The position numbers and the translations under genes were made by a program. The notes beneath the pieces are model-generated. The model worked only from the letters and a program-made list of their open reading frames with translations. It did no database searches and was not told the origin of the DNA. This document shows, piece by piece, positions 1-13,322 of a DNA stretch of 43,021 bases. The stretch covers positions 1 to 43,021 of the forward strand of contig CACIXF010000008.1 in NCBI GenBank assembly GCA_902590535.1. Reading direction: 5' to 3'. This stretch comes from an uncultured Pelagibacteraceae bacterium (GTDB taxonomy: Bacteria; Pseudomonadota; Alphaproteobacteria; Pelagibacterales; Pelagibacteraceae). Each line of letters opens with the position of its first letter. The first letter of the stretch is position 1.

Positions 1-4082
<4,082 letters not shown>

Positions 4083-4111
4083 AAAAATCGCCTAAAAATT
4101 GCAGTTTTAGT

Positions 4112-4139
4112 TTGACAAAGGGCTATTAATAAGTAATTT
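4112..4139 (+). promoter_or_regulatory. Probable promoter of the rpsL-rpsG-fusA ribosomal cluster
   Basis: A perfect -35 hexamer TTGACA lies at 4112-4117. After a 16-base spacer comes a -10-like TAATTT at 4134-4139. Transcription would start near 4146, giving a leader of about 105 bases before the rpsL ATG. It sits in the longest intergenic gap of the window and precedes the long same-strand ribosomal run, which fits a major promoter. The -35 is strong and the -10 weak. No transcript data support it. Confidence 0.5.
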
Positions 4140-4161
4140 GGCGATGTTTTTGGTTGGAATG

Positions 4162-4214
4162 TAGTGCTTCTAACGGTACTAAACGCTGCCACAAAATAAC
4201 CTGTCAGTTATTTT
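4162..4214 (+). promoter_or_regulatory. Candidate structured leader upstream of rpsL: two hairpins
   Basis: Two inverted repeats lie in the predicted 5' untranslated region. The first pairs TAGTGC (4162-4167) with GTACTA (4176-4181) around an 8-base loop and includes one G-U pair. The second pairs AAAATAAC (4193-4200) with GTTATTTT (4207-4214) around CTGTCA. About 36 AT-rich bases without a clear Shine-Dalgarno separate it from the rpsL ATG. Ribosomal operons are often autoregulated through leader RNA, so this may be a protein-binding leader for S12 or S7. The second hairpin could instead be a weak attenuator, but no U-run follows. Confidence 0.35.
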
Positions 4215-4250
4215 CATCTAAAAATAAATTAATTAATTTTAAAAAAATTT

Positions 4251-4622
4251 ATGCCAACTATTAATCAGTTGTTAAGAAAAAAAAGAGTGAAACCAGCAGC
4301 AAGGAACAAAGTTCCTGCTCTACAAAAACAACCTTTAAAAAGAGGTGTTTGTGTAAAAGTTTATACGACAACTCCTAAGAAACCAAACTCTGCATTAAGA
4401 AAAGTTGCCAGAGTAAGATTGTCAAATGGATTTGAAGTTACAGCTTACATTCCTGGAGAAGGTCACAACCTTCAAGAACACTCGGTAGTTCTGATTAGAG
4501 GCGGTAGGGTAAAAGATTTACCAGGTGTTCGTTATCATATTCTAAGAGGTAATCTGGATACACAAGGTGTTGCAAACAGAAAAAAAAGAAGATCTTTATA
4601 TGGAACAAAAAAAGGTAAATAA
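4251..4622 (+). CDS. rpsL: 30S ribosomal protein S12
   Basis: S12 lies at the decoding centre of the small subunit and influences accuracy. At 123 residues it is close to the E. coli length of 124. The [19 protein letters not shown] and [20 protein letters not shown] blocks are intact. The lysines that are mutated in streptomycin-resistant strains of other bacteria are wild type here (Lys43 and Lys88 counting Met), and Asp89, the methylthiolation site in E. coli, is present. It is the first gene after the rpoC-rpsL gap. Its TAA stop shares a base with the ATG of rpsG, so the two are probably translationally coupled. Confidence 0.98.
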   Translation: MPTINQLLRKKRVKPAARNKVPALQKQPLKRGVCVKVYTTTPKKPNSALRKVARVRLSNGFEVTAYIPGEGHNLQEHSVVLIRGGRVKDLPGVRYHILRGNLDTQGVANRKKRRSLYGTKKGK

Positions 4623-5092
4623 TGTCTAGAAAAAAAACTCAACCAAAAAAAAATGTAGTTCCTGATCCAAAATTTAAATCAACTATTATTCCAAAATTAA
4701 TCAACAACATCATGTATGACGGCAAAAGAGGCATTGCCGCTAAAATTGTTTATGATGCAATTGATAAAATTAAAACAAAGACGAAAGATGAACCAATAAA
4801 TATTTTTAATGAAGCAATTAACAACATTAAACCAACTGTAGAAGTTAGATCTAGAAGAGTTGGTGGTGCAACTTATCAAGTTCCTGTTGAAGTAAAAAAT
4901 AAAAGGGCACAAGCATTAGCAATCAGATGGTTAGTTGAGTCAGCAAGGAAAAGAAAAGATAAACATATGGCAGATAAAATTTTTAATGAGCTCTATGATG
5001 CTTATGAAAAAAAAGGAGCTGCAGTTAAAAAAAGAGAGGATGTGCATAAAATGGCAGAGTCTAATAAGGCATTTGCTCATTTTAGGTGGTAA
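4622..5092 (+). CDS. rpsG: 30S ribosomal protein S7
   Basis: S7 is a primary binder of the 16S rRNA 3' domain and helps build the head of the 30S subunit near the E site. The 156-residue product has the normal short-form length. It carries the central KPTVEVRSRRVGGATYQVPVEV region and the AQALAIRWLVESAR helix, ending in the typical KAFAHFRW. It starts in the rpsL stop (TAATG) and is followed six bases later by fusA. In E. coli S7 is the translational repressor of the str operon, so it is the natural candidate ligand for regulation here; no matching site was identified in the rpsL-rpsG junction, which is only an overlap. Confidence 0.98.
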   Translation: MSRKKTQPKKNVVPDPKFKSTIIPKLINNIMYDGKRGIAAKIVYDAIDKIKTKTKDEPINIFNEAINNIKPTVEVRSRRVGGATYQVPVEVKNKRAQALAIRWLVESARKRKDKHMADKIFNELYDAYEKKGAAVKKREDVHKMAESNKAFAHFRW

Positions 5093-5098
5093 TAAATT

Positions 5099-7177
5099 AT
5101 GGCTAGAACTCACACATTAGATAAATACAGAAATATTGGGATCATGGCTCATATAGATGCCGGTAAAACAACTACTACTGAAAGAGTTCTATACTACACA
5201 GGAAAGAGTCACAAAATTGGTGAAGTACACGATGGTGCTGCAACAATGGATTGGATGGAGCAAGAACAAGAAAGAGGAATTACAATTACTTCTGCGGCCA
5301 CTACTTGTTTTTGGAATGATCATAGAATTAATATTATAGACACGCCTGGTCACGTTGATTTTACCATTGAAGTAGAAAGGTCTTTAAAAGTTTTAGATGG
5401 TGCTGTTGCTGTTTTTGATGGTGTTGCAGGTGTAGAGCCGCAATCAGAAACTGTATGGAGACAAGCCGATAAGTATAAAGTACCAAGAATTTGTTTTGTA
5501 AACAAATTAGACAGAACAGGTGCTGATTTTTTTAGATGTGTAGACATGATTAGAGATAGATTAGGTGCCAAACCTTTGGTTGTGCAAGTCCCTATAGGAG
5601 CTGAAGCCTCTTTATCTGGTGTAGTTGATCTTGTTAAAATGAAAGCTCAAGTTTGGAAAAATGAGGCACTAGGAGCTGAATGGGAATACAAAGAAATTCC
5701 AGAAGATTTAAAAGAAATTTCAGAAAAATATAGAACAGAATTAGTTGAAACAGCTGTTGAACAAGATGAAAAGCTAATGGAAGCCTATTTAAATGGCGAT
5801 GAAATTAAAGAAGAAGATTTAGTCAAATGTATAAGAAAAGGAACTCTAAATTTTAGTTTTGTTCCAGTTTTGACAGGTTCAGCATTCAAAAACAAAGGTG
5901 TTCAGCCTTTACTAGATGCAGTTGTGAACTACTTACCAAGTCCCGTAGATATTGGATCTATCAAAGGAACTAAATTAGGTAGTGAAGATGAAATGGAAAT
6001 GAAATTTGAAGATAGTGTTCCATTTTCTGCTTTAGCTTTTAAAGTGGCTAACGATCCATTTGTTGGCTCACTAACTTTTATTAGAATCTATTCTGGTACA
6101 ATCAAAACTGGTACAGCAGTCTTCAATTCTTCTAAAGAAAAAGAAGAAAGAGTTGGAAGAATGCTTTTAATGCATGCAAACTCTCGAGAAGATATTAAAG
6201 AGGCTAATGCAGGTGATATAGTTGCTTTAGCAGGATTAAAAAATACTATTACAGGACATACTTTATGTGACAAAGAAAATTCTGTTCTTCTTGAACCAAT
6301 GGAGTTCCCTGATCCAGTAATTGAAATTGCAGTAGAACCAAAAACAAAAGCGGACCAAGAAAAAATGGGTGAAGCATTAGGCAGGTTAGCTAAGGAAGAT
6401 CCTTCTTTTAGAGTTACATCAGATGAAGAGTCAGGACAAACAATTATTAAGGGAATGGGTGAACTACACCTGGATATTATTGTTGATAGAATGAAAAGAG
6501 AATTTAAAGTAGAGGCCAATGTTGGAGCTCCACAGGTTGCTTATAGAGAAACCATAGAAGCTGCTTCAGAGGTTGAATATACTCACAAAAAACAAAGTGG
6601 TGGTGCAGGTCAATTTGCAAAAGTTAAACTTTTAGTAGAACCTCAAGAACCTGGTAAAGGTAGAGATGTTGAGAGCAAAATTAAAGGTGGGGCTATTCCA
6701 AAAGAATTTATTCCAGGTGTTGAAAAAGGTATAGAAACAGTCTCAGATACTGGAATTTTAGCTGGTTTTCCAATGATTGATTACAAAGTAACAATCTTAG
6801 ATGGTTTACATCACGATGTTGACTCAAGCGTTTTAGCGTTTGAATTAGCAAGTAGAGCTTGTTTTAAAGAGGCTTGTACAAAAGGTGGTCTAAAATTATT
6901 AGAACCTGTAATGAGAGTGGAAGTAGTAACTCCTGAAGATTACATGGGTGATGTTATAGGTGATTTAAACAGTAGAAGAGGCCAGATCAGCACCCAAGAG
7001 CAAAGAGGTAACGCAACTGTAATTACAGCAATGGTTCCTTTGGCAAATATGTTTGGTTATATAAATAATTTAAGATCAATGTCTCAAGGTAGAGCACAAT
7101 ATTCAATGTTTTTTGATCATTATTCAAAAGTTCCTCAAAATGTTCAAGACGAAGTAACTAAGAAGATTGCAGGTTAA
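5099..7177 (+). CDS. fusA: Elongation factor G
   Basis: EF-G is the GTPase that drives translocation of tRNAs and mRNA on the ribosome and helps recycle ribosomes with RRF. The 692-residue length is typical. G-domain motifs are in order: AHIDAGKTT (residues 17-25), the switch-I stretch [10 protein letters not shown] (59-68), DTPGHVDF (81-88) and NKLD (135-138). The later EF-G domains are recognisable by [19 protein letters not shown] and the C-terminal [12 protein letters not shown] region. It is followed two bases later by rpsJ. The tuf gene that usually separates fusA from rpsJ is absent. Confidence 0.98.
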   Translation: MARTHTLDKYRNIGIMAHIDAGKTTTTERVLYYTGKSHKIGEVHDGAATMDWMEQEQERGITITSAATTCFWNDHRINIIDTPGHVDFTIEVERSLKVLDGAVAVFDGVAGVEPQSETVWRQADKYKVPRICFVNKLDRTGADFFRCVDMIRDRLGAKPLVVQVPIGAEASLSGVVDLVKMKAQVWKNEALGAEWEYKEIPEDLKEISEKYRTELVETAVEQDEKLMEAYLNGDEIKEEDLVKCIRKGTLNFSFVPVLTGSAFKNKGVQPLLDAVVNYLPSPVDIGSIKGTKLGSEDEMEMKFEDSVPFSALAFKVANDPFVGSLTFIRIYSGTIKTGTAVFNSSKEKEERVGRMLLMHANSREDIKEANAGDIVALAGLKNTITGHTLCDKENSVLLEPMEFPDPVIEIAVEPKTKADQEKMGEALGRLAKEDPSFRVTSDEESGQTIIKGMGELHLDIIVDRMKREFKVEANVGAPQVAYRETIEAASEVEYTHKKQSGGAGQFAKVKLLVEPQEPGKGRDVESKIKGGAIPKEFIPGVEKGIETVSDTGILAGFPMIDYKVTILDGLHHDVDSSVLAFELASRACFKEACTKGGLKLLEPVMRVEVVTPEDYMGDVIGDLNSRRGQISTQEQRGNATVITAMVPLANMFGYINNLRSMSQGRAQYSMFFDHYSKVPQNVQDEVTKKIAG

Positions 7178-7179
7178 TC

Positions 7180-7488
7180 ATGGAAAAACAGAACATTAGA
7201 ATTAAATTAAGAGCATATGACAATAAAGTTCTAGATGCTTCAACTGAAGAGATTGTTAATACAGTAAAAAGAACTGGAGCTACAATTAAAGGCCCTATTC
7301 CATTACCTACAAGAATTGAAAGATACACTGTATTAAGATCACCTCATATAGATAAAAAAAGTAGAGAACAGTTTGAATCAAGAACACACAAACGATTAAT
7401 TGATATCATTGAACCAACACCACAAACTGTAGAAGCATTGATGAAACTTGATTTAGCTTCTGGTGTAGATGTGGAGATAAAAATTTAA
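7180..7488 (+). CDS. rpsJ: 30S ribosomal protein S10 (NusE)
   Basis: S10 is part of the 30S head and, as NusE, partners NusB and NusG in transcription antitermination and coupling. The 102-residue product is close to the E. coli length of 103. It contains [14 protein letters not shown] at the N-terminus, [19 protein letters not shown] in the middle and RTHKRLIDI in the loop region. It normally opens the S10 operon. Here only two bases separate it from fusA, so it probably has no promoter of its own and is co-transcribed from upstream. Confidence 0.97.
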   Translation: MEKQNIRIKLRAYDNKVLDASTEEIVNTVKRTGATIKGPIPLPTRIERYTVLRSPHIDKKSREQFESRTHKRLIDIIEPTPQTVEALMKLDLASGVDVEIKI

Positions 7489-7490
7489 TT

Positions 7491-8201
7491 ATGAGCGAGA
7501 TAGCTTTATTAGGAAAAAAAATAGGAATGACGAGAGAATTCTATAAATCTGGTCAGTTAGTTCCCGTGACTGTGCTTAAGGTTGAAAAAGCTAGAGTTAT
7601 TCAGGTTATTGAAGAGGAAAAAAGAGGATACAAAGCTGTTCAACTTGGGTATGGAAAAATTAAAAATTCAAAATTAACAAAATCAATGAAAGGTGTTTTT
7701 TCTAAAAAAAATACAGAAGCTAAGAAAAAATTAAAAGAATTTAGAGTAATTGATACATCTGTTTATAAAGAAGGAAACGAGTTTGGTTTAGAAATATTCA
7801 AAGATATTAAATTTGTAGACACAAGATCAAAGACAATTGGTAAAGGTTTTGCAGGTGCTATGAAAAGACATAATTTTGGTGGTTTAAGAGCCAGCCATGG
7901 TGTTTCAATATCACACAGAGCACATGGTTCAACTGGGCATAGTCAAGATCCTGGAAAAGTTTTTAAAGGAAAAAAAATGGCTGGTCATATGGGTGACAAG
8001 CTAAGAACAATGCAAAATATTGAAATAATAAAAACTGACTTAGAAAACGAACTTCTGTATTTAAAAGGATCAATACCTGGTTCAAAAAATTCAGAAGTGA
8101 TGGTTAAAAAATCAGTGAAAAATATAAGTAAAATGACAATTGGTGAAAAACAAACAGCAGCAGAAGAAGCTAAAAAAACACCTGAGAAAAAGAAAAAATA
8201 A
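7491..8201 (+). CDS. rplC: 50S ribosomal protein L3
   Basis: L3 binds 23S rRNA early in assembly and reaches toward the peptidyl-transferase centre through its long internal loop. The loop signature HGSTGHSQDPGKVFKGKKMA is clear. At 236 residues it is longer than E. coli L3 (209). The excess is mainly a Lys/Glu/Ala-rich C-terminal tail ending in TPEKKKK, probably surface-exposed. The start lies two bases after the rpsJ stop, and the stop overlaps the rplD start by one base. Confidence 0.97.
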   Translation: MSEIALLGKKIGMTREFYKSGQLVPVTVLKVEKARVIQVIEEEKRGYKAVQLGYGKIKNSKLTKSMKGVFSKKNTEAKKKLKEFRVIDTSVYKEGNEFGLEIFKDIKFVDTRSKTIGKGFAGAMKRHNFGGLRASHGVSISHRAHGSTGHSQDPGKVFKGKKMAGHMGDKLRTMQNIEIIKTDLENELLYLKGSIPGSKNSEVMVKKSVKNISKMTIGEKQTAAEEAKKTPEKKKK

Positions 8202-8824
8202 TGAAATTAGATAAAGTTAGCATAGACGGGAAAAAAGATAGCATTGAAGTTTTGGATAAGATTTTTTCTGCAAAAATTAATCACAAACTAGTTAGCGCCG
8301 TTCTTTATAAAACGAATGCAAATTACAAAGGAAGACATGCTAAAACTAAACAACAGAACGAGGTAAAAGGACCAACTTCAAAAATATATGCTCAAAAAGG
8401 GACTGGTGGAGCAAGGCATGCTAGTAGAAAAGCTCCCATATTTGTTGGCGGTGGTATTGCTCACGGACCAAAAGGTGAATTAGCTTATAAAAAAAGAAAA
8501 TTAAATAAGACTGAGAAAAAACAAAGCGTAGCTTCATTAATTACAGAAAAAAATAATAATAAAAATTTATTAATTTTAAATGATTTTAGTTCTGAAATTA
8601 AAAAAACAAAAGAGATGAACTCAATCATTAATAAACTTGAAATTACAAATTCACTAATAATTTTAGATAAAAGTTCAAAAGAAAAAATTGAAAAATCAGT
8701 AAGAAATATTCCGAATGTTAAAATTACAGATGTAAATCATTTCAGCGCTTATGACATTATTAAATTTAAAAAAGTAGTTTTCACAGAAAGTTCTGTAAAA
8801 GAACTAGAAAAGAGATATTCATAA
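8201..8824 (+). CDS. rplD: 50S ribosomal protein L4
   Basis: L4 lines the peptide exit tunnel through its extended loop and, in E. coli, represses the S10 operon. The 207-residue protein carries the tunnel-loop sequence GPTSKIYAQKGTGGARHASR and the following FVGGGIAHGP. The C-terminal half is more divergent and Lys/Asn-rich than in E. coli. No S10-operon leader resembling the L4 target is visible, since rpsJ follows fusA after two bases, so L4 autoregulation of the E. coli type is unlikely at this locus. Confidence 0.96.
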   Translation: MKLDKVSIDGKKDSIEVLDKIFSAKINHKLVSAVLYKTNANYKGRHAKTKQQNEVKGPTSKIYAQKGTGGARHASRKAPIFVGGGIAHGPKGELAYKKRKLNKTEKKQSVASLITEKNNNKNLLILNDFSSEIKKTKEMNSIINKLEITNSLIILDKSSKEKIEKSVRNIPNVKITDVNHFSAYDIIKFKKVVFTESSVKELEKRYS

Positions 8825-8825
8825 T

Positions 8826-9119
8826 ATGGAAAAGATATATTTATACGACAAAATCCTTTCTCCAGTTGTTACTGAGAAATCAACTAATTTATCTGAACTA
8901 AATAAAATTGTTTTTAAAGTTCCAGATGGTGCAAATAAGAAAAATTTAAAAAAAAATATTGAAAAAATATTCAAAGTTAATGTGACTAAGATAAATATTA
9001 TTAACAAACAAAAAAGAACAAAAGTTACCAGAGGGAGAAAAGTAAAAGTATCTGGATATAAAAAAGCGATAATTACTCTAAAAAAAGGTCAGAGTATTGA
9101 TCTAACAACAGGAATTTAA
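8826..9119 (+). CDS. rplW: 50S ribosomal protein L23
   Basis: L23 sits at the rim of the exit tunnel and is the docking site for trigger factor and SRP. The 97-residue product has the L23 N-terminal pattern ILSPVVTEKSTNLSE and the NKIVFKVPDGANKKNLKKNI helix, then KVNVTKINI and a basic segment (KRTKVTRGRKVKV). It begins one base after the rplD stop and lies four bases before rplB, in the usual L4-L23-L2 order. Confidence 0.96.
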   Translation: MEKIYLYDKILSPVVTEKSTNLSELNKIVFKVPDGANKKNLKKNIEKIFKVNVTKINIINKQKRTKVTRGRKVKVSGYKKAIITLKKGQSIDLTTGI

Positions 9120-9122
9120 TAA

Positions 9123-9962
9123 ATGGCATTAAAAACTTTTAAACCATATACAAAATCTACAAGAGGTACCATTCTAGTTGATAGAACTGGCTTATGGAAA
9201 GGTAAACCATTCAAGGCCTTAGTTTCACCTAAAAATGCAATGAAAGGTAGAAATAACAACGGTCATATCACTTCTATTAATAGAGCTGGTGGACATAAAA
9301 AAATGTACAGACATGTAGATTTTTACAGAAAAAAATTCGATATGGAAGCTACTGTTGAAAGAATAGAGTATGATCCAAATAGATCATGTTACATCATGTT
9401 AGTAAAATTTGAGGATGGTACGCATGCATACTTCTTGGCACCACAAAAAATTAAGATAGGAGATAAAGTAGAAAGCGGTCCTAAAAAAGAAATTAAAATA
9501 GGTAATTGCATGCCATTACAAGATATACCAGTGGGTATCAATATACATAATGTTGAAATCCAACCAGGTGGTGGTGGAAAAATTGCTAGAGCAGCTGGAT
9601 CATCAGTTACTATCAGTGGTCTAGATGGAAACTATAGTTTAATAAAATTAGCTTCCGGTGAAGTTCGAAAAATTGACTCAAGAGCTTTGGCTACAATTGG
9701 AATTTTAAGTAATCCAGATCAAAAAAACATTAAGATTGGAAAAGCAGGTAGATCAAGATGGTTGGGCAGAAGACCTCATACAAGAGGTGTTGTTAAAAAC
9801 CCAGTTGATCACCCACATGGAGGTGGTGAAGGTAAATCTGCAGGAGGAAGACATCCAGTTTCACCTACGGGACAATCTGCTAAAGGTTTAAAAACTCGAG
9901 ATAATAAGAGAACAGATAAATTTATAGTTAAGAGAAGAAATAAGAGGAAGGATACTAAGTAA
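9123..9962 (+). CDS. rplB: 50S ribosomal protein L2
   Basis: L2 is one of the most conserved large-subunit proteins and is needed for subunit joining and peptidyl-transferase activity. The 279-residue product carries the diagnostic C-terminal [14 protein letters not shown] motif, including the histidine implicated in activity, followed by a basic tail ([10 protein letters not shown]). The N-terminal OB-like domain ([19 protein letters not shown]) and the SH3-like domain ([13 protein letters not shown] block, here [12 protein letters not shown]) are intact. The stop overlaps the rpsS start. Confidence 0.98.
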   Translation: MALKTFKPYTKSTRGTILVDRTGLWKGKPFKALVSPKNAMKGRNNNGHITSINRAGGHKKMYRHVDFYRKKFDMEATVERIEYDPNRSCYIMLVKFEDGTHAYFLAPQKIKIGDKVESGPKKEIKIGNCMPLQDIPVGINIHNVEIQPGGGGKIARAAGSSVTISGLDGNYSLIKLASGEVRKIDSRALATIGILSNPDQKNIKIGKAGRSRWLGRRPHTRGVVKNPVDHPHGGGEGKSAGGRHPVSPTGQSAKGLKTRDNKRTDKFIVKRRNKRKDTK

Positions 9963-10258
9963 TGGCTAGAGCAGTTTGGAAAGGACCGTTTGTAGAGGAA
10001 AGCTTGATGAAGAAAGTAGACAAGTATAAAGATGATCCAAAGAAAATTCCTATTAAAACTTGGTCAAGAAAATCTACAATTTTACCTGATTTTGTAGGGG
10101 TCAGTTTCCAAATTTATAATGGCAAAAAATTTATACCAATAACTGTATCAGAGGATATGGTTGGACATAAACTAGGTGAGTTTGCACCAACTAGAACATT
10201 CTTTGGTCACACACCAGCTGACAAAAAAGCTAAACCAGCAACAGCAGAGAAGAAATAA
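9962..10258 (+). CDS. rpsS: 30S ribosomal protein S19
   Basis: S19 is a 30S head protein that works with S13 near the A site. The 98-residue product begins [18 protein letters not shown], with [20 protein letters not shown] and the C-terminal [18 protein letters not shown] block that defines the family. A short Lys/Ala-rich tail ([11 protein letters not shown]) extends the C-terminus slightly beyond the E. coli length of 92. It starts in the rplB stop (TAATG) and precedes rplV by two bases. Confidence 0.97.
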   Translation: MARAVWKGPFVEESLMKKVDKYKDDPKKIPIKTWSRKSTILPDFVGVSFQIYNGKKFIPITVSEDMVGHKLGEFAPTRTFFGHTPADKKAKPATAEKK

Positions 10259-10260
10259 TT

Positions 10261-10659
10261 ATGGGTAAAAAAAAGAAAATTGATAAAACTAACGACAAAA
10301 CAGTAAAGTCTGTTAACAACGGTATTAGATCAAGTGTAAGAAAGTTAAATCCAATACTAAAAAGCATTGTTGGTAAAAAAGTTGATGTTGCAATTAGAGA
10401 TTTACAGTTTTCAGAAAAAAGAGTTACTAGAGATGTTAGAAAAACTATCAGCTCAGCTGTAGCTAATGCTGAAAATAATTTTCAATACGATATTGATAAA
10501 TTAATAGTTAAAGAGGCATATTGTGGAAAAAAAATAGTTATGAAAAGATTTAGACCAAGAGCCAAAGGAAGAGCGGCACCAATATTAAAACCTTGGTCAA
10601 CTGTTACAATAATTTTATCAGAAGCAAAACAAATGGAGAAGCATGGGGCAAAAAGTTAA
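10261..10659 (+). CDS. rplV: 50S ribosomal protein L22, N-terminally extended
   Basis: L22 contacts all six 23S rRNA domains, and its beta-hairpin narrows the exit tunnel. At 132 residues it is about 20 longer than E. coli L22 (110). The extra part is a Lys/Asn-rich N-terminus (KKKKIDKTNDKTVKSVNNG) preceding the conserved fold. The C-terminal hairpin region is recognisable by RFRPRAKGRAAPILKPWSTV. Its last 17 bases overlap the start of rpsC, the longest overlap within the ribosomal run. Confidence 0.95.
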   Translation: MGKKKKIDKTNDKTVKSVNNGIRSSVRKLNPILKSIVGKKVDVAIRDLQFSEKRVTRDVRKTISSAVANAENNFQYDIDKLIVKEAYCGKKIVMKRFRPRAKGRAAPILKPWSTVTIILSEAKQMEKHGAKS

Positions 10660-11323
10660 TCCTGTAGGTTTTAGATTAGGTGTCAACAGAGGATGGGACT
10701 CTGTATGGTACGCTAAGAAAAAAGATTTTGGAAATTATCTAATCGAAGATTTTAAAATTAGAGAATATATCAAGAAAAATGTAATTAACTCTGGTGTATC
10801 CAAGGTAATGATCGAAAGAACATCTAATAAGTGTTATGTTACAATTTACACTTCTAGACCAGGATTTGTGATTGGTAAAAAAGGAAGTGATATTGACAAA
10901 ATTAAAAATAATCTTTCAAAATTCACAACAAATGAAGTTAATCTAAATATTAAAGAAGTAAAAAAACCTGAGACTAATGCTTATTTAGTAGCTGAAAACA
11001 TAGCTCAGCAGCTTGTTAAAAGAATCTCTTATAGAAGAGCCATGAAAAGAGCAATGCAATCATGTATTAGACTTGGAGCCAAAGGAATTAAAGTTTCTGT
11101 GAGTGGAAGACTTGGTGGAAATGAAATAGCTAGAACAGAGTGGTTAAGAGATGGAAGTATCCCATCACATACTTTAAGAGCTGATATAGATTATGCAGAG
11201 GCAGAGGCTCTTACAACTTATGGAATTATTGGTATTAAAGTTTGGATTTATAAAGGTGAAGTTTTTGCTAGAGAATTTAGCCAAGAGACAAATAAGGTAA
11301 TACAAAAGGAAGGTAAACAATAA
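10643..11323 (+). CDS. rpsC: 30S ribosomal protein S3
   Basis: S3 forms part of the mRNA entry pore and of the ribosomal helicase. The 226-residue product starts [18 protein letters not shown], has a type-II KH domain with the [14 protein letters not shown] loop, and ends with the conserved second domain ([33 protein letters not shown]). The start lies inside the rplV reading frame (17-bp overlap). This start is secure because the MGQKVNP terminus is highly conserved. The stop overlaps the rplP ATG. Confidence 0.97.
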   Translation: MGQKVNPVGFRLGVNRGWDSVWYAKKKDFGNYLIEDFKIREYIKKNVINSGVSKVMIERTSNKCYVTIYTSRPGFVIGKKGSDIDKIKNNLSKFTTNEVNLNIKEVKKPETNAYLVAENIAQQLVKRISYRRAMKRAMQSCIRLGAKGIKVSVSGRLGGNEIARTEWLRDGSIPSHTLRADIDYAEAEALTTYGIIGIKVWIYKGEVFAREFSQETNKVIQKEGKQ

Positions 11324-11733
11324 TGCTTCAACCAGTAAGAACAAAGTGGAGAAAAGCGCATAAAGGTAGAATTCATGGTACTGCTACTAGAGCAAGTACT
11401 ATTAATTATGGTGCTTACGCATTAAAAGCTTTACAACCTGAAAGGGTTACTGGAAAACAGATTGAAGCTGCAAGAGTTGCGTTAACAAGACATATGAAAA
11501 GACAAGGAAGAGTTTGGACAAGAATATTTCCAAATATACCAGTTTCAAAAAAACCAATTGAAGTCAGAATGGGTAAAGGAAAGGGTTCACCTGAGTACTT
11601 TGCATGCAGAGTAAAACCAGGAAGAATATTATTTGAAGTTGATGGTGTTTCTGAACAAATTGCAAAAGAAGCTTTATACAAAGCGTCAGCAAAATTACCT
11701 ATTAAGACTAAAACAATTAAGAGATTTGCATAA
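11323..11733 (+). CDS. rplP: 50S ribosomal protein L16
   Basis: L16 organises the A-site tRNA region and is added late in 50S assembly. The 136-residue length equals that of E. coli. It shows [16 protein letters not shown] at the N-terminus, the [18 protein letters not shown] block, and [25 protein letters not shown] sequence in the C-terminal half. The Arg of the RVWTRIFP block corresponds to the region hydroxylated in some bacteria, though the modifying enzyme is not in this window. The stop overlaps the rpmC ATG. Confidence 0.97.
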   Translation: MLQPVRTKWRKAHKGRIHGTATRASTINYGAYALKALQPERVTGKQIEAARVALTRHMKRQGRVWTRIFPNIPVSKKPIEVRMGKGKGSPEYFACRVKPGRILFEVDGVSEQIAKEALYKASAKLPIKTKTIKRFA

Positions 11734-11924
11734 TGAAAAAACAAGAAATTAAAAAATTATCAAAAGACGAAATTATGAAGAATATAGATAAGCTTAAAAA
11801 AGATCTTTTTAATTTCAGATTTCAAAAAATGAATTCACAAGTAACAAACCCAGCTAAAATTGGGGAAACTAGAAAAACAATAGCAAGATTAAAAACAATT
11901 TTAAAAGGAAAAGCAAATGCCTAA
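11733..11924 (+). CDS. rpmC: 50S ribosomal protein L29
   Basis: L29 is a small two-helix protein next to L23 at the tunnel exit. The 63-residue product has the expected length and a coiled pattern: ELKKLS-type start ([20 protein letters not shown]), then [19 protein letters not shown] and [11 protein letters not shown]. It is small but supported by position between L16 and S17. It overlaps rpmC's neighbours on both sides: one base with rplP and eight bases with rpsQ. Confidence 0.95.
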   Translation: MKKQEIKKLSKDEIMKNIDKLKKDLFNFRFQKMNSQVTNPAKIGETRKTIARLKTILKGKANA

Positions 11925-12153
11925 AAAAATACTTACAGGTGTAGTTATAAGCGATAAACCAAATAAAACAATTACTGTTATGGTAGAACGTAGATATTCT
12001 CACCCAGTTCTAAAAAAGGTAATTAAAGTTAGAAAAAACTATAACGCTCACGATGAAAATAATAAGTATAAAACTGGTGATAAAGTTTCAATTATAGAGA
12101 GCAAACCTTTTTCTAAAAATAAAAAATTTCAAGTTATGGAGAGTAATAAATAA
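11917..12153 (+). CDS. rpsQ: 30S ribosomal protein S17
   Basis: S17 is a primary assembly protein with an OB fold that binds the 5' domain of 16S rRNA. The 78-residue product shows [21 protein letters not shown], the [19 protein letters not shown] block and the [16 protein letters not shown] motif typical of the family. Its ATG lies eight bases upstream of the rpmC stop, and its stop overlaps the rplN start. It is slightly shorter than E. coli S17 (84). Confidence 0.96.
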   Translation: MPKKILTGVVISDKPNKTITVMVERRYSHPVLKKVIKVRKNYNAHDENNKYKTGDKVSIIESKPFSKNKKFQVMESNK

Positions 12154-12521
12154 TGATTGGTGTTCAAACAGAATTACAAGTAGCTGACAATACTGGTGCA
12201 AAAAGAATTGAGTGCATTAAAGTTCTAGGTGGATCAAAAAGAAGATACGCTAGTATTGGTGATACAATTGTAATTGCAGTTAAAGAGGCGATACCTAAAG
12301 GAAAAGTTAAAAAAGGATCTGTCCATAAAGCAGTAGTTGTAAGAGTTAAAAAAGGTATCCATAGAAACGATGGTTCTAAAGTGAGATTTGATAATAATGC
12401 AGCTGTATTAGTTGATGATAAAGGAGAGCCAGTAGGAACAAGGATTTTTGGTCCAGTTACAAGAGAATTAAGAAGCAGAGGTCAAATGAAAATTATTTCC
12501 TTGGCGCCGGAGGTTTTATAA
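12153..12521 (+). CDS. rplN: 50S ribosomal protein L14
   Basis: L14 is at the subunit interface, contacts 16S helix 14, and is the binding site of the silencing factor RsfS. The 122-residue length is nearly invariant in bacteria. Recognisable blocks are [19 protein letters not shown], the [19 protein letters not shown] segment and the C-terminal [13 protein letters not shown]. It begins the classical spc cluster but overlaps rpsQ by one base, so no separate spc promoter is evident. Confidence 0.98.
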   Translation: MIGVQTELQVADNTGAKRIECIKVLGGSKRRYASIGDTIVIAVKEAIPKGKVKKGSVHKAVVVRVKKGIHRNDGSKVRFDNNAAVLVDDKGEPVGTRIFGPVTRELRSRGQMKIISLAPEVL

Positions 12522-12766
12522 TGATTAAAAAAGGTTTGAAAGTAAGAGTTTTAACTGGAAAAGATAAAAAAAAAGAGGGCGAAGTTATTGAAATTGATAG
12601 AGCTAATAACAGAGCAAAAGTAAAAGAAATTAATATGGTTAAAAAACACGTTAAAACAACCAAAGAGAAAAAAGGTGGAATTTTTCCAAAAGAAAGTTTC
12701 ATACATATTTCTAACTTAAAACTAATTGATGAAAAAGCAGCTAAGAAAAAAGAGGCTAAAAAATAA
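12521..12766 (+). CDS. rplX: 50S ribosomal protein L24 (short form)
   Basis: L24 starts assembly of the 50S subunit by binding the 5' end of 23S rRNA. The product has 81 residues against 104 in E. coli. The N-terminal KOW motif is intact ([20 protein letters not shown]), followed by [16 protein letters not shown] and [18 protein letters not shown]. The shortening affects the C-terminal part, which here is only a Lys/Ala-rich tail. In E. coli L24 binds near the exit tunnel. One-base overlaps link it to rplN and rplE. Confidence 0.95.
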   Translation: MIKKGLKVRVLTGKDKKKEGEVIEIDRANNRAKVKEINMVKKHVKTTKEKKGGIFPKESFIHISNLKLIDEKAAKKKEAKK

Positions 12767-13320
12767 TGACACCAAGATTAAAAGAAATATTCAATAAAGA
12801 AATTCAACCTGCATTAAAAGATCAGTTTGGTTTTAAAAATATTTATATGGCGCCAAGAATTGAGAAAGTTGTTTTAAATATGGGTCTTGGTTTAGATGCT
12901 ACAGACTCTAAGATTTTAAAATCATGTGAAGAAGATTTGGCTAAAATAACTGGACAAAAACCAGTAACAACAAAATTTAAAAAATCAGTTGCAAACTTTA
13001 AAACAAGAAAAGGATCAAATGCAGGTTTAAAAGTTACGTTAAGAAAAAATAAAATGTATGAATTCATAGATAGATTAGTGAATATTGCATTGCCTAGAAT
13101 TAAAGATTTTAGAGGTTTATCAATAAAAGGTTTTGATAAATTTGGTAATTATACATTTGGTATTAAAGAACATATAATCTTTCCAGAAGTAAGCTTTGAT
13201 AGAGCAGATAAAGTTAGAGGTATAGATATAGTAATAGTTATTAAAGCTATTAATAAGGAGCATAGCATTGCGTTACTAGAAAAGATGAATTTTCCATTTA
13301 TTAAAAAAGGAGATAATTAA
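12766..13320 (+). CDS. rplE: 50S ribosomal protein L5
   Basis: L5 binds 5S rRNA in the central protuberance and contacts P-site tRNA. The 184-residue product (E. coli 179) has MAPRIEKVVLNMGLG, the TGQKPVTTKFKKSVANFK block, RKNKMYEFIDRLVNIALPRI and the C-terminal IKEHIIFPEVSFD and RGIDIVIVIKA signatures. It overlaps rplX by one base and lies two bases upstream of rpsN. Confidence 0.97.
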   Translation: MTPRLKEIFNKEIQPALKDQFGFKNIYMAPRIEKVVLNMGLGLDATDSKILKSCEEDLAKITGQKPVTTKFKKSVANFKTRKGSNAGLKVTLRKNKMYEFIDRLVNIALPRIKDFRGLSIKGFDKFGNYTFGIKEHIIFPEVSFDRADKVRGIDIVIVIKAINKEHSIALLEKMNFPFIKKGDN

Positions 13321-13322
13321 AT

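Noticed and set aside
4092..4110. Intrinsic terminator after rpoC (CTAAAA ... TTTTAG)
   Set aside because: The stem is 6 bp with one G-C pair, no U-run follows, and the right flank is the -35 hexamer of the rpsL promoter.
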